A stretch of 64,000 nucleotides of DNA. Source: Geodermatophilus sp. DSM 45219. Its GTDB lineage: Bacteria; Actinomycetota; Actinomycetes; Mycobacteriales; Geodermatophilaceae. This document shows, piece by piece, positions 18,778 through 26,896 of this stretch; positions within the stretch are counted from its first letter, which is position 1; each line of letters starts with the position of its first letter. The stretch is taken from assembly GCF_900104025.1 (NCBI RefSeq), contig NZ_FNIQ01000002.1, forward strand, positions 248,001-312,000, in the 5' to 3' direction. The position numbers and the translations under genes were made by a program. The notes below the pieces were generated by a model that worked only from the letters and a program-made list of their open reading frames with translations, had not been told where the DNA came from and did no database searches.

Positions 18778-19161
18778 TCACCGCCCCGGTGCGGCCGGCG
18801 GCCGCTCCTGCCCGTCGGTGTCCGCCTCCTGGAACTCGCGGAAGGCCGCGAACGCCCGGGCGCCGTACACGGTGCCCGGGCCGCCGTTCATCGCGATCGC
18901 CACGCCGAGCGCCTCGGCGACCTCCTGCTCCGTCGCGCCGGTGCGGACCGCGCCGCGGGCGTGCGAGGCGATGCAGCCGTCGCACTCCTTGCCCACCGCG
19001 ATGGCGAGGGCGATCAGCTCCTTGGTCTTCTGGTCCAGCACACCGGCGGCGTAGGCGGCGGCGTGCATCTGGCGGTAGCCGTCGTAGACCTCGGGGATGG
19101 CGCGACGCAGCGCGCGGCCCGGCTCGCGGAGCTCGTCCTGGACCGCCCGGCCGTACGTCAT
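18778..19161 (-). CDS. AhpD-like carboxymuconolactone decarboxylase family protein
   Basis: A 127-residue helical protein of the CMD/AhpD family. It keeps the redox motif CDGCIASH, that is Cys-x-x-Cys followed by a His three residues later, which in AhpD makes an alkylhydroperoxidase with the two cysteines. A role in peroxide detoxification or as a small disulphide oxidoreductase is therefore likely. The segment LIALAIAVGKECDGC is characteristic. I place the start at the ATG at 19161; the longer frame upstream runs through the divergent promoter. The next gene (19274) is divergent and encodes a DsbA-like thiol protein, so the two may share redox control. Confidence 0.82.
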   Translation of the reverse strand: MTYGRAVQDELREPGRALRRAIPEVYDGYRQMHAAAYAAGVLDQKTKELIALAIAVGKECDGCIASHARGAVRTGATEQEVAEALGVAIAMNGGPGTVYGARAFAAFREFQEADTDGQERPPAAPGR

Positions 19162-19273
19162 GACCAGATGCTGGCACCCGGCGCGGGTCCCGGCTCGACG
19201 ACAGCGCAGGGAAGACCGACACGGGCGGCCGGGTGCGCGGGGACATCCCCGGGATCGTGGGTACTGACTCCCC

Positions 19274-19828
19274 ATGGACTCACCCGCGACCGTGCCCGTG
19301 CCCGTCGGCCACACCGCAGAGGGCGGGGTGCTGGTCGGCAGCGACGGCGCCCGCCGCCGGCTCGTCGTCTTCGAGGACCCGCAGTGCCCTCACTGCCGGC
19401 GGTTCGAGGAGGCGTCCGGGGACCTGCTGCGCCGCGAGGTCGCCGCGGGCGCGGTCGCGGTCGAGTACCGGGTGCGGTGCTCCCTGGGGCCGGAGTCGGT
19501 GCGCGCCGGCAACGCGCTGGCCCTCGCCGCGGAGGCCGGCCGGTTCGACCAGCTGCGCCGGGAGGTGTTCGCGGCCCAGCCGCCCGAGCACAGTGGCGGC
19601 TTCACCGCCGAGGACCTGGTCGGCCTGGGGCGGCGGGTGGACCTGGACGACCCGGACTACGGGACCGGGGTCCGGGAGGGCCGGTACGAGGCCTGGGTGG
19701 TCGCGGTCGACCGGGCGTTCCAGGAGCAGGACCCGGACGGCACCCCCGCCGCGCTGCTCGACGGGGAGCGGGTCGACCCCGCCACCCTCTACGACGCCCG
19801 GGCGCTCGGGGACCTGCTGCGCGGCTGA
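19274..19828 (+). CDS. DsbA-like thioredoxin-fold protein
   Basis: A 184-residue thiol-disulphide oxidoreductase-like protein. The active site CPHC lies at about residues 38-41 in VFEDPQCPHCRRFEE, the typical DsbA/Thioredoxin_4 layout, and the helical insert follows. No signal peptide or membrane anchor is present at the N-terminus, so it is probably cytoplasmic, unlike secreted DsbA. It may accept electrons from, or donate them to, a protein substrate. It is followed after 16 bases by the glycerophosphodiesterase gene and divergent from the AhpD-like gene. Confidence 0.82.
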   Translation: MDSPATVPVPVGHTAEGGVLVGSDGARRRLVVFEDPQCPHCRRFEEASGDLLRREVAAGAVAVEYRVRCSLGPESVRAGNALALAAEAGRFDQLRREVFAAQPPEHSGGFTAEDLVGLGRRVDLDDPDYGTGVREGRYEAWVVAVDRAFQEQDPDGTPAALLDGERVDPATLYDARALGDLLRG

Positions 19829-19844
19829 CCGCGAGCGTCCCGCC

Positions 19845-21161
19845 ATGCGCCTCCGGGCCCCAGGGGGCCCCGTGGACTTCGCCGACCTGGGCCGGCCGTT
19901 CGTCATCGCCCACCGCGGCGGGGCCATGCAGGTGCCCGAGCACACGATGGAGGGCTACCGGGTCGCAGTGGGCCAGGGCCTGCCGGTGATCGAGCAGGAC
20001 GTGTGCACGCTCGCCGACGGCGGCCTCGGCGTCATGCACGACGGCACCGTGGACCGCATGACCACCTCCAGCGGCAACGTCGCCGACCACACGTCGGTGT
20101 CCTGGAAGCAGCTCGACATCGACGCCTCCGCCACCCTCGGCGGAGGCTGGCCCGACGGATTGCGCCCTCCGCTGTTCGACGAGGTGCTCACCGAGTTCGG
20201 CAACCGGGTCCTCCTCTGCGCCGAGGCCAAGAGCAGCGACGCGATGGGCCCGATGGTCGACGCGCTCGAGCGGCGCGGGATCAGCCCGGCGTCCGTGCTG
20301 CTGCAGTCCTACGCGCTGGCCGACTGCCGGCTGGCGCGCTCGCGCGGATGGGGCGTCATCTGGCTCGGGAGCACGGACGTCGCCCGGGCGGCCGCCGAGG
20401 ACGTCGGCTGGATCGGCCCGCAGGCCGGCCACGTCACCGCGGCGGTCTGCGCGGAGGCGCACGCCGCGGGGATCGACGTGGCCTGCTACACGGTGAACCG
20501 CCGCTACCAGCGGGACGCCCTCCTGTCCGACGGCGTGGACGCGATCTTCTCCGACGACCCGGTCTACGTCGCGGGGGACGCGGGACGCCGCACCTCGGAC
20601 CTGTTCGCCCGCCAGGTCTGGCTGCCCGGCATGCTGGCGGACACCGGCCGCGGCCGGTTCTTCCCGGACGACTCCTCGTGGGGCGTCGACGCCACCGACA
20701 CGGCCACCTCGACGCTCATGGGCTTCCTGGCCCCTCCCGACCCGGCGGCGTTCACGCTGCGCCTCGACCTGCGCGTGGACGCCACCCGCGCCGACGGCCG
20801 CACGTCCGGCGCGTCGGTCCTGCTGAGCACCGACGACCACCCGTACCGACCGCCGTCCGGTCCGTCGCCCGGCGTCGACGGCTACCTCTGCTGCCTGCGG
20901 GCGGACGGCGACCTGGAGATCGCGCGCGTCGACGACGGCAGCGCCACTCCGCTGGGGTCCTCGAGCGCGGGCCCGCCCCTGACGCCGGGCGCCTACGTCG
21001 GGCTCCGGATCACCGTCACCGGCTCGGACCTCGTCCTCGCTCGCACAGACACCGTCGGCGCCGCCGTGACCGTCGCGGACGCCACCCACCGGCCGGTGCC
21101 CGTCGTCCACCTCGGCAGCGTGTGCGCCGGGGTCCGCTTCAAGGACGTGGTGTTCGTGTGA
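19845..21161 (+). CDS. Glycerophosphodiester phosphodiesterase family protein
   Basis: A 438-residue protein. The N-terminal 235 residues are a GDPD TIM barrel that hydrolyses glycerophosphodiesters to glycerol-3-phosphate and an alcohol. It has the catalytic IAHRGG segment and PEHTMEGY, the acid pair in VIEQDV, and VMHDGTVDRMT. The C-terminal 190 residues look like a beta-rich, jelly-roll-like extension (TLRLDLRVDATRADG, GLRITVTGSDLVLART) of the kind that binds sugars or lipids; I cannot name the domain. There is no secretion signal. The last codon and stop overlap the start of a 57-residue gene by four bases. Confidence 0.85.
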   Translation: MRLRAPGGPVDFADLGRPFVIAHRGGAMQVPEHTMEGYRVAVGQGLPVIEQDVCTLADGGLGVMHDGTVDRMTTSSGNVADHTSVSWKQLDIDASATLGGGWPDGLRPPLFDEVLTEFGNRVLLCAEAKSSDAMGPMVDALERRGISPASVLLQSYALADCRLARSRGWGVIWLGSTDVARAAAEDVGWIGPQAGHVTAAVCAEAHAAGIDVACYTVNRRYQRDALLSDGVDAIFSDDPVYVAGDAGRRTSDLFARQVWLPGMLADTGRGRFFPDDSSWGVDATDTATSTLMGFLAPPDPAAFTLRLDLRVDATRADGRTSGASVLLSTDDHPYRPPSGPSPGVDGYLCCLRADGDLEIARVDDGSATPLGSSSAGPPLTPGAYVGLRITVTGSDLVLARTDTVGAAVTVADATHRPVPVVHLGSVCAGVRFKDVVFV

Positions 21162-21331
21162 CCGACCCCTTCGAACGCCCGGGCCACGGCCCCGCCGACC
21201 CGGACGGCTACCTCATCGAGCAGACCCCCGAGGGCTACCGGTGGACCTGCCGCGCCGACGGCCGCACCGCGGGGCCGTTCCCCAGCCGGGAGGACGCCGT
21301 CGTCTCCGCCGAGGTGGACCGCACCGCCTGA
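21158..21331 (+). CDS. Hypothetical small protein, 57 aa
   Basis: A 57-residue protein starting at a GTG within the stop codon of the GDPD gene (GTGA overlap), so it is translationally coupled. It has the pattern GYLIEQTPEGYRWTCRADGRTAGPFPSREDA, which looks like a compact beta-hairpin domain of the sort often annotated as a conserved small protein. Function is unknown. Confidence 0.6.
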   Translation: MTDPFERPGHGPADPDGYLIEQTPEGYRWTCRADGRTAGPFPSREDAVVSAEVDRTA

Positions 21332-21383
21332 TCCGCCGTGCCAGGAGTGGAGTTGGCCACGGCGGCGACGCGGGTAATCCCGT

Positions 21384-21409
21384 GCTGCTCCGGTCCGGAC
21401 CGGAGCAGC
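21384..21409. repeat. 26-base perfect palindrome before the GlcG-like gene
   Basis: A 13-base arm (GCTGCTCCGGTCC) meets its exact complement with no spacer. It lies 52 bases after the 57-residue gene and 49 bases before the GlcG-like gene. It can act as a terminator hairpin for the upstream pair or as an operator for the downstream gene. Its outer arms CTGCTCCG/CGGAGCAG equal those of the repeat at 1392-1411. Confidence 0.55.
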
Positions 21410-21458
21410 CGCTGAAGAGCGCTGGCCCCCGGCCACCGCTCGACCGGGAGGGATCCCT

Positions 21459-21872
21459 GTGACCCAGCAGATGAACAGCCTGGCCCTGGACGACGCCCGC
21501 CGCATCGTCGCGGCCGGGGAGGCCCGCGCCGCAGAGATCGGGCAGCCGATGAACATCGCCGTCGTCGACGCCGGGGGCGATCTGATCCTGCACGTCCGGA
21601 TGGACGGCGCCTGGCGGGGCAGCGTCGACATCGCCATCAACAAGGCCTTCACCGCCCGGGCATTCGACATCGCCACCGCCGACCTGGCCGAGCTGGCCAA
21701 GCCGGGCGGGCCCTTCTACGGCATCCAGGCGTCCAACGACGGCAAGGTGATGGTCTTCGCCGGTGGCGCCCCGGTGCGCGCGGACGGGGTCATCGTGGGG
21801 GCGGTCGGAGTGAGCGGCGGCACCGGTGAACAGGACACCGCGGTCTGCGAGGCGGCGACTGCCGGCTTCTGA
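21459..21872 (+). CDS. GlcG/HbpS-family heme-binding-like protein
   Basis: A 137-residue protein covering the whole GlcG/HbpS domain (PF03928): LALDDARRIVAAGEARA, then MNIAVVDAGGDLILHVRMDGAW, INKAFTARAF, and the glycine-rich end VIVGAVGVSGGTGEQD. HbpS in Streptomyces binds heme and iron and takes part in redox sensing; GlcG proteins of other bacteria accompany glycolate or diol use. There is no signal peptide here, so it is likely cytoplasmic. The GTG start has GGGAGGG upstream. The palindrome at 21384-21409 may control it. Confidence 0.82.
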   Translation: MTQQMNSLALDDARRIVAAGEARAAEIGQPMNIAVVDAGGDLILHVRMDGAWRGSVDIAINKAFTARAFDIATADLAELAKPGGPFYGIQASNDGKVMVFAGGAPVRADGVIVGAVGVSGGTGEQDTAVCEAATAGF

Positions 21873-22003
21873 CGTCTGCGGACCCCAGGGGGTCCGGCCC
21901 CGGTCGACGGGGTCGGCGCCCGGCGGCCCACGCCACCTCGACCGGTGAGCTCGACGGCTGCCCCGAGCCGACCCGGCCGCCCGGGGCTGCCGGTGAGGAA
22001 CAC

Positions 22004-22411
22004 CTACACCGGCAGCCGGCTCGCCCGGCGCAGCGCGGCCAGGCCGTCGTCCGTGCCGGGCCAGTGCCGGGCGATGGCCGCCGCGCCGGCGCGGCGGACC
22101 ACCGAGCGCAGCACCAGGACGACCATGATCGCGTCGTCGACGTGGCCGAGCACCGGCACGAAGTCGGGCACCAGGTCGACCGGCAGCGCCAGGTAGGCCA
22201 GCAGCAGCCACAGCCGCACCCGGACTCCCCGCGGCAACGTGCCGTCGCCGGCCAGCCGGTGCAGCAGCCGGAGCACGTCGGGCAGCAGCCGCAGCAGCTC
22301 CCGCAGCCGCACCTCGTCCGGGCAGGTCCACCACAGCACCGCCACCAGCACCAGCCAGCACAGCAGCAGGCCCCCGAGCACTCCGACCAGCGTCCACGCC
22401 CAGCTCGGCAT
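22004..22411 (-). CDS. DUF1232/YkvA-like membrane protein
   Basis: A 135-residue protein with an N-terminal membrane helix (residues about 6-28, LVGVLGGLLLCWLVLVAVLWW) followed by a DUF1232 domain. The defining motif is visible: YLALPVDLVPDFVPVLGHVDDA, with a further hydrophobic segment after it. The function of the family is unknown. A short inverted repeat (CTGCCGGTG ... CACCGGCAG) straddles its stop codon and may help end transcription. Confidence 0.78.
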   Translation of the reverse strand: MPSWAWTLVGVLGGLLLCWLVLVAVLWWTCPDEVRLRELLRLLPDVLRLLHRLAGDGTLPRGVRVRLWLLLAYLALPVDLVPDFVPVLGHVDDAIMVVLVLRSVVRRAGAAAIARHWPGTDDGLAALRRASRLPV

Positions 22412-22497
22412 CCCCGGCCACCTCCCTCACCGGGCCGGCCGGTCGGCCCGCTCCAGGGTCCCCCGGGAGCCGGCGAGGGGGGGCAGGGGCTCCTGCA

Positions 22498-23598
22498 TCA
22501 GTCGAGCTCGACCGGAGCTCCGCCGAACGCGACCAGGCTGACCACCCAGTACACGAGGTAGAGAGCCAGCAGGGTGCAGCCGTGCCACCGCGCCAGCCGG
22601 CCGGTGGAGAGGAGGTACGCGGCGAGGGCGGTGAGGACGACGAGCGCAGGCAGGTGCCAGGTGAGCACGTCGGAGCCGACGACGATGCCACCGGCCAGGA
22701 GGGTGATGCCCAGCTTCCCGGTGACCGAGAAGACGACGCTCCCGATGACGTTCCCGACCCCGATCTCCGGCACGCCCTTGCGGAACGCCTCCACCGTCAG
22801 GAAGAGGTCCTCCATCGTCAGGACGGCAGTGACGATGGTGGCGCCGAACACCGTGCCCTCGAGCCCGTAGGTCTCCAGGATCCCCTCGGTCCCGATGCTC
22901 GTGGTGGCCGCGCCGATCACCAGGCCGGCGAGTGCGAGCACCGTCAGTCCCAGGTGGGCCCAGCCGGGCAGCCGGCGCGCCTCGGCGAACGGCAGGTCGT
23001 CGAGGACCTGCTGCTCCGGCCGCGCGCCGGGCCGTGCTCCTCCGCCCTCCGGTCCGATCGGCCGCACGTCCGTCCCCGTCCCACGAGCGGGCTGCTCGCC
23101 GTGGCCCGGCCCTCCGACGGTGGCGGCTTCGTGCACCTCCACGTCGCGGAACACCGGCACGCTCCTGCGGACCTCGCGGGCGGCGACGTAGACGACGAAC
23201 AGGACGAACAGGGCGAGGAGCAGCAGCCCGTCGGGAACGGTGAGCGGCGCGGTGAGCGTGAACCCGACCATCACCAGCGGTGCGGCGGCGAACACGACGA
23301 CGTAGTCGCGCGGGATGTCGACCCTCCCCGGCCTGAGGATCGCGGCGAGCGCGAGGACGACCCCGGTGAACGAGAGCGCCGTTCCGAACACGATGCCGAG
23401 TGCGACGCCGCTGAGCTCTTCCAGGTTCAGCGCGACACCGAGCGTGATGTCGTCGAACTCGACCCCGGTGAAGACGATGGCGAGCAGGAACAGCGGCAGT
23501 CTGAGCGCTCGCGCCGCCCCGACGAGGTGGTCGATGAGCTTCTCGGCGCTGACCATCAGCAGCGTCGCTCCGGCGATGAAGACGAAGATCGAGGTCAC
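22498..23598 (-). CDS. Sodium/calcium exchanger-family (CaCA) membrane protein
   Basis: A 366-residue membrane protein with about ten hydrophobic helices in two halves joined by a hydrophilic loop (residues about 160-215), the plan of the CaCA antiporters such as YrbG. The two alpha repeats are recognisable but altered: in the first, FTGVEFDDITLGVALNLEE, and in the second, LTMEDLFLTVEAFRKG followed by VGNVIGSVVFS where Asn residues are usual. Charged residues in these segments should hold the cation, but specificity cannot be told. I put the start at the GTG at 23598, because the longer frame upstream overlaps pqqE out of frame. It may exchange calcium, sodium or potassium. Confidence 0.75.
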   Translation of the reverse strand: MTSIFVFIAGATLLMVSAEKLIDHLVGAARALRLPLFLLAIVFTGVEFDDITLGVALNLEELSGVALGIVFGTALSFTGVVLALAAILRPGRVDIPRDYVVVFAAAPLVMVGFTLTAPLTVPDGLLLLALFVLFVVYVAAREVRRSVPVFRDVEVHEAATVGGPGHGEQPARGTGTDVRPIGPEGGGARPGARPEQQVLDDLPFAEARRLPGWAHLGLTVLALAGLVIGAATTSIGTEGILETYGLEGTVFGATIVTAVLTMEDLFLTVEAFRKGVPEIGVGNVIGSVVFSVTGKLGITLLAGGIVVGSDVLTWHLPALVVLTALAAYLLSTGRLARWHGCTLLALYLVYWVVSLVAFGGAPVELD

Positions 23599-23650
23599 GG
23601 CGGGAGCTCCTCCTCGCGACGACCCGCGGGGCGGGGGCCTTGACGGGCGG

Positions 23651-24763
23651 TCACCGGCTGCGCCGGGCTGCGGGGTACAGCCGGGGGGCCAGCACCGCGT
23701 CCCGTGTCCGCGCCCCCTCGTCGGCGGCGGCCACCGCCCCGGCCACGAGCCCGTGGTCCGGCGAGAGGTGGCAGACCGGGTCGGTGCGGGCGGCGTCGCC
23801 GGTGAGCAGGAACGCCTGGCAGCGGCAGCCGCCGAAGTCGAGCTCGCGGCGGTCGCAGCTGCGGCAGGGGTCGGGCATCCAGTCCGTGCCGCGGAAGCGC
23901 CGGAACAGCGGGGAGGACTCCCAGATCCACGCCAGGGAGGACTCCCGGACGCTGGCCCGGGGAAGCGGGAGGGTGTGCGCCGTCGGGCAGGGCAGCACGC
24001 CGCCGTCGGGCACCACGGTGAGCTGGCGCCGGCCCCAGCCGCCCATGCAGGGCTTGGGGTACCGGCTGTGGTAGTCGGGCAGGACGTAGATGACCTCCAT
24101 CCGCCCCTGCAGGCGCTCGTGCGCTGCCCGCACCACGCCCTGGGCGCGCTCCAGCTGCGCCCGGCTCGGCAGCAGCCCGGCGCGGTTGCGCAGGGCCCAG
24201 CCGTAGTACTGGGTGTGGGCCAGCTCGATCCGGTCGGCCTCCAGCTGCTCGGCCAGGTCGAGGATGGCGGCGATCCGGTCGGCGTTGTGCCGGTGCAGGA
24301 CGACATTGAGCGTGAGCGGCCAGCCCAGTTCCTTCACCAGCCGGGCGGCGACCAGCTTGCGCTCGAACGACGGTGTCCCGGCGAGGCGGTCGGCCAGGGC
24401 CGCCTCGTCGGCCTGGAGGCTGATCTGCACGTGGTCGAGACCCGCGGCCAGCAGCTGCTCGGCGCGGCGGGGCGTCAGCCCGAGCGCGCTGGTGATCAGG
24501 TTGGTGTAGAGGCCCAGCTCAGCGGCGCACTGCACGATCTCGGCGAGGTCGCGGCGCAGCAGCGGCTCACCACCGGAGAGGTGCAGCTGGAGCACGCCCA
24601 GTTCCCTGGCCTCGGCCAGCACCCGCTGCCACTCCGCCGTGGTCAGCTCGTCGGCGTGGGCGGCGAGGTCGAGCGGGTTGGAGCAGTAGGAGCAGTGCAG
24701 CGGGCAGCGGTAGGTGAGCTCGGCGAGCAAGCCGAACGGTGCGTCCACCCCTGCGCTAGCCAC
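23651..24763 (-). CDS. pqqE: PqqE, radical SAM enzyme of PQQ synthesis
   Basis: A 370-residue radical SAM/SPASM enzyme that joins the glutamate and tyrosine side chains of PqqA, the first step of PQQ synthesis. The SAM-cluster motif CPLHCSYC (CxxxCxxC) is at residues 20-27, and LHLSGGEPLLR follows. The C-terminal SPASM cysteines are in CMGGWGRR, PCPTAHT and CRSCDRRELDFGGCRC, as in other PqqE proteins. The GTG start overlaps the pqqD stop by eight bases. It is the last gene of the pqqABCDE order. PqqD acts as the peptide chaperone that presents PqqA to it. Confidence 0.95.
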   Translation of the reverse strand: MASAGVDAPFGLLAELTYRCPLHCSYCSNPLDLAAHADELTTAEWQRVLAEARELGVLQLHLSGGEPLLRRDLAEIVQCAAELGLYTNLITSALGLTPRRAEQLLAAGLDHVQISLQADEAALADRLAGTPSFERKLVAARLVKELGWPLTLNVVLHRHNADRIAAILDLAEQLEADRIELAHTQYYGWALRNRAGLLPSRAQLERAQGVVRAAHERLQGRMEVIYVLPDYHSRYPKPCMGGWGRRQLTVVPDGGVLPCPTAHTLPLPRASVRESSLAWIWESSPLFRRFRGTDWMPDPCRSCDRRELDFGGCRCQAFLLTGDAARTDPVCHLSPDHGLVAGAVAAADEGARTRDAVLAPRLYPAARRSR

Positions 24764-25052
24764 GGCCCGCCTCCAGACAGCGGCGGGCGGTGAGGCGGTC
24801 GAGGAACAGGCGCACCTCGTCGTCGTCCACGGAGTCGTACCGCCCGCGCAGCGCGGCGACGATCTCGGTGCGGGTCCGCTGCCCGTCGCACAGCTCCAGG
24901 ACGGCGGCGCCGGTGCCGTTCAGGACGGTGACCGCCTCCGGCGTCAGCAGCACGTGACGCCCGCGTGCCGGGTCGAACCTCAGCCGGACGTGGCGGGCCA
25001 GCCGGGGGCGGTCGGCACCGTCAGCGGTCTGCACAGGCACGGTCGATCGCAT
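24756..25052 (-). CDS. pqqD: PqqD, PqqA-binding chaperone
   Basis: A 98-residue winged-helix-like protein (RRE fold) that binds the PqqA peptide and hands it to PqqE. Typical segments are [40 protein letters not shown] and the final helix pair. The first possible start overlaps the end of pqqC by 32 bases; in-frame GTG codons at 25040 and 25034 are alternatives that shorten the overlap. It is a separate protein here, not fused to PqqC or PqqE as in some bacteria. Confidence 0.92.
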   Translation of the reverse strand: MRSTVPVQTADGADRPRLARHVRLRFDPARGRHVLLTPEAVTVLNGTGAAVLELCDGQRTRTEIVAALRGRYDSVDDDEVRLFLDRLTARRCLEAGRG

Positions 25053-25746
25053 CGAGCATGCTCCAGAGGACGTCGCACTTGAAGGACAGGGCCGCCAGGG
25101 CGGCCGCCTGCGCCTCGGGCGTCCGGCAGTGCTCCGTCACCACCTCCAGGGCGTGCGCGGAGTCGCGGGGCGCCTGCGTCAGGCGGGCCCGGAAGTAGGC
25201 GAGCCCTCGCGGGTCGATCCAGGTGTAGTGCCGCTCGAAGGCGGCGAGGCGCTCGGCCATCAGGTCCGGCGCGAACAGCTCGGTCAGCGAGGAGGCCACC
25301 GCCTCGACCCACGGCCGGGTGCGGGCGAAGGTGACGTAGGCGTCGACGGCGAAGCGCACCCCCGGGACCACGTGCCGCTGGTCCTCCATCTCCTGCCGGT
25401 CCAGCCCCACCGCCTCACCGAGGCGCAGCCATGCCTCGATGCCGCCTGTCCCGGTGCCCGTGCCGTCGTGGTCGTGGATGCGGCGGATCCAGCGGCGGCG
25501 CACCTCGCGGTCCGGGCAGTTGGCGAGGATCGCGGCGTCCTTGCGCGGGATGGCCGCCTGGTAGGCGAACCGGTTGGCCACCCAGCACCGGATCTGCTCG
25601 CGGCCCAGCTCCCCCTCGTTCATCCTGCGGTGGAAGGGGTGCTGGTCGTGGTAGCGCCGGGAGTGCTCGCGCAGCGCGGCCACGAACGCATCGGTCGCCG
25701 TGTCGGTCGGGGCCGTGCCGGTCAGGGTCACGTCGGTCAGCGTCAT
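25021..25746 (-). CDS. pqqC: PqqC, pyrroloquinoline-quinone synthase
   Basis: A 241-residue all-helical oxidase that performs the last ring closure and oxidation to PQQ without a metal or cofactor. Family segments are visible: [52 protein letters not shown], and the helices around [26 protein letters not shown] chose the ATG at 25746, which has GAGG six bases upstream; an upstream GTG at 25758 overlapping the pqqB stop is possible, though its ribosome-binding site would be too close. The gene lies in the middle of the pqqBCDE string. Confidence 0.95.
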   Translation of the reverse strand: MTLTDVTLTGTAPTDTATDAFVAALREHSRRYHDQHPFHRRMNEGELGREQIRCWVANRFAYQAAIPRKDAAILANCPDREVRRRWIRRIHDHDGTGTGTGGIEAWLRLGEAVGLDRQEMEDQRHVVPGVRFAVDAYVTFARTRPWVEAVASSLTELFAPDLMAERLAAFERHYTWIDPRGLAYFRARLTQAPRDSAHALEVVTEHCRTPEAQAAALAALSFKCDVLWSMLDAIDRACADR

Positions 25747-25754
25747 GAGGGGCC

Positions 25755-26660
25755 TCACACCTCCAGTTCGAGCCCGTCCACGGCGACCTCCATGCCGTGC
25801 TCCTCGACGGTGCGCCGCTCGGGCGAGTCATCGAGGAGGATCGGGTTGGTGTTGTTGACGTGGACGTAGATCCGGCGCTCGACGGGTAGCCGGGCGAGTC
25901 GACGGAGGCTGCCCCCGGGCCCGCTGATCGGCAGGTGCCCCATCTCCCGCGCGGTCCGGCCGGCCAGGCCGAGCCGGACCAGCTCGTCGTCGGACCAGCA
26001 GGTGCCGTCGACCAGCAGGCAGGCGCAGTCCTCCAGCTCGGCGCGCAGCGCCGGCGTCAGCTCCTGCAGCACCGGCAGGTGGACCAGGGCCCGGCCGCTG
26101 CGCCCGTCGGTCAGGCGGTAGCCGACGACCCGTCCCTCCCGGGAACCGGAGCCGAAGCGAGCCCGCTTGGTGGTGGGGACGTCGAAGGCCCGGTACGACA
26201 GCCCGTCGGCCAGCGGGACCTCCGCCCCCGGCACGACCGGGTGCCACTCGACCGGGCAGTACGCCTCGAGCGTCCGGAGGATCGACGTCCCCTCGCACAG
26301 CGTGTCGCGGGTCGCTGCGGTGGCGTGCAGGACGAGGCCTCCGCCCTCCCGGAGGAGCAGCAGCCCGAGCGTGTGGTCCAACTCGGCGTCGGTGAGCAGG
26401 ACGGCCTGCAGCGGGACGCCCCGCCTCCCGCCGGGGCCGCTGGAGGGGTGCAGCGCGGGGAAGGACTCGAGCTGCGCACGGATGTCGGGTGAGGCGTTGA
26501 GCAGGAACCACCGCCGGGAGTCCGCGCTCACCGCGATCGACGACTGGGTGCGCGGGCGGGCCGGCCGGGACCCGTCGCGCACCGCGCGGCACGGGGGGCA
26601 GGCGCAGTTCCACTGGGGGAACCCGCCTCCCGCCGCCGACCCCAGCACCCGCACCCGCAT
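25755..26660 (-). CDS. pqqB: PqqB, metallo-beta-lactamase-fold enzyme of PQQ synthesis
   Basis: A 301-residue protein of the metallo-hydrolase fold. In PQQ synthesis it acts as an oxygenase that hydroxylates the tyrosine ring of the processed Glu-Tyr dipeptide. The start [19 protein letters not shown] and the cysteine pair in NCACPPC are hallmarks of PqqB; metal-binding and core segments [19 protein letters not shown] and [10 protein letters not shown] follow. It is the first gene after a strong hairpin (26709-26750) that separates it from pqqA. A signal for secretion is absent, as expected for a cytoplasmic enzyme. Confidence 0.95.
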   Translation of the reverse strand: MRVRVLGSAAGGGFPQWNCACPPCRAVRDGSRPARPRTQSSIAVSADSRRWFLLNASPDIRAQLESFPALHPSSGPGGRRGVPLQAVLLTDAELDHTLGLLLLREGGGLVLHATAATRDTLCEGTSILRTLEAYCPVEWHPVVPGAEVPLADGLSYRAFDVPTTKRARFGSGSREGRVVGYRLTDGRSGRALVHLPVLQELTPALRAELEDCACLLVDGTCWSDDELVRLGLAGRTAREMGHLPISGPGGSLRRLARLPVERRIYVHVNNTNPILLDDSPERRTVEEHGMEVAVDGLELEV

Positions 26661-26708
26661 GTCGATCGGTGGTCCTCCCGGCCGTGCGCCGCGCTGCGGC
26701 GCCGCGTC

Positions 26709-26750
26709 GGCGGAGAGGCGCCGGACCGCATCGTCCGGTGCCTCTCCGCC
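26709..26750 (-). terminator. Attenuator-like hairpin between pqqA and pqqB
   Basis: Two 18-base arms (GGCGGAGAGGCGCCGGAC and GTCCGGTGCCTCTCCGCC) pair completely apart from one mismatch that is tolerated on one strand as G-U, with a 6-base loop CGCATC. It starts 6 bases after the pqqA stop. By comparison with known pqq operons, such an element should let much pqqA message stop or be stabilised here, giving more PqqA peptide than biosynthetic enzymes. Confidence 0.75.
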
Positions 26751-26756
26751 TGGTCC

Positions 26757-26891
26757 CTACGTGGCCGACTGGTCCCAGTCGTCCTGGACGCCCATGTACG
26801 CGGTCGCCTCGGCGGACACCCGGATCTCCTCGAAGGCGGGGGGCTCCCACTCCTCGGCGAGCAGCCGGGGGACGATGCTCTCCTGCTCCAT
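26757..26891 (-). CDS. pqqA: PqqA, precursor peptide of PQQ
   Basis: A 44-residue peptide whose glutamate and tyrosine become the carbon skeleton of PQQ. The core AFEEIRVSAEATAY has the required E-x-x-x-Y pair at E28 and Y32. It is longer than the classic 23-24-residue PqqA, with an acidic N-terminal leader (MEQESIVPRLLAEEWEPP) and a 12-residue tail after the tyrosine. The ATG is preceded by GGAGGTGACC. It starts only five bases after the stop of the PQQ dehydrogenase gene, so enzyme and cofactor precursor are made from one transcript. A strong hairpin follows it. Confidence 0.93.
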   Translation of the reverse strand: MEQESIVPRLLAEEWEPPAFEEIRVSAEATAYMGVQDDWDQSAT

Positions 26892-26896
26892 TGCGG

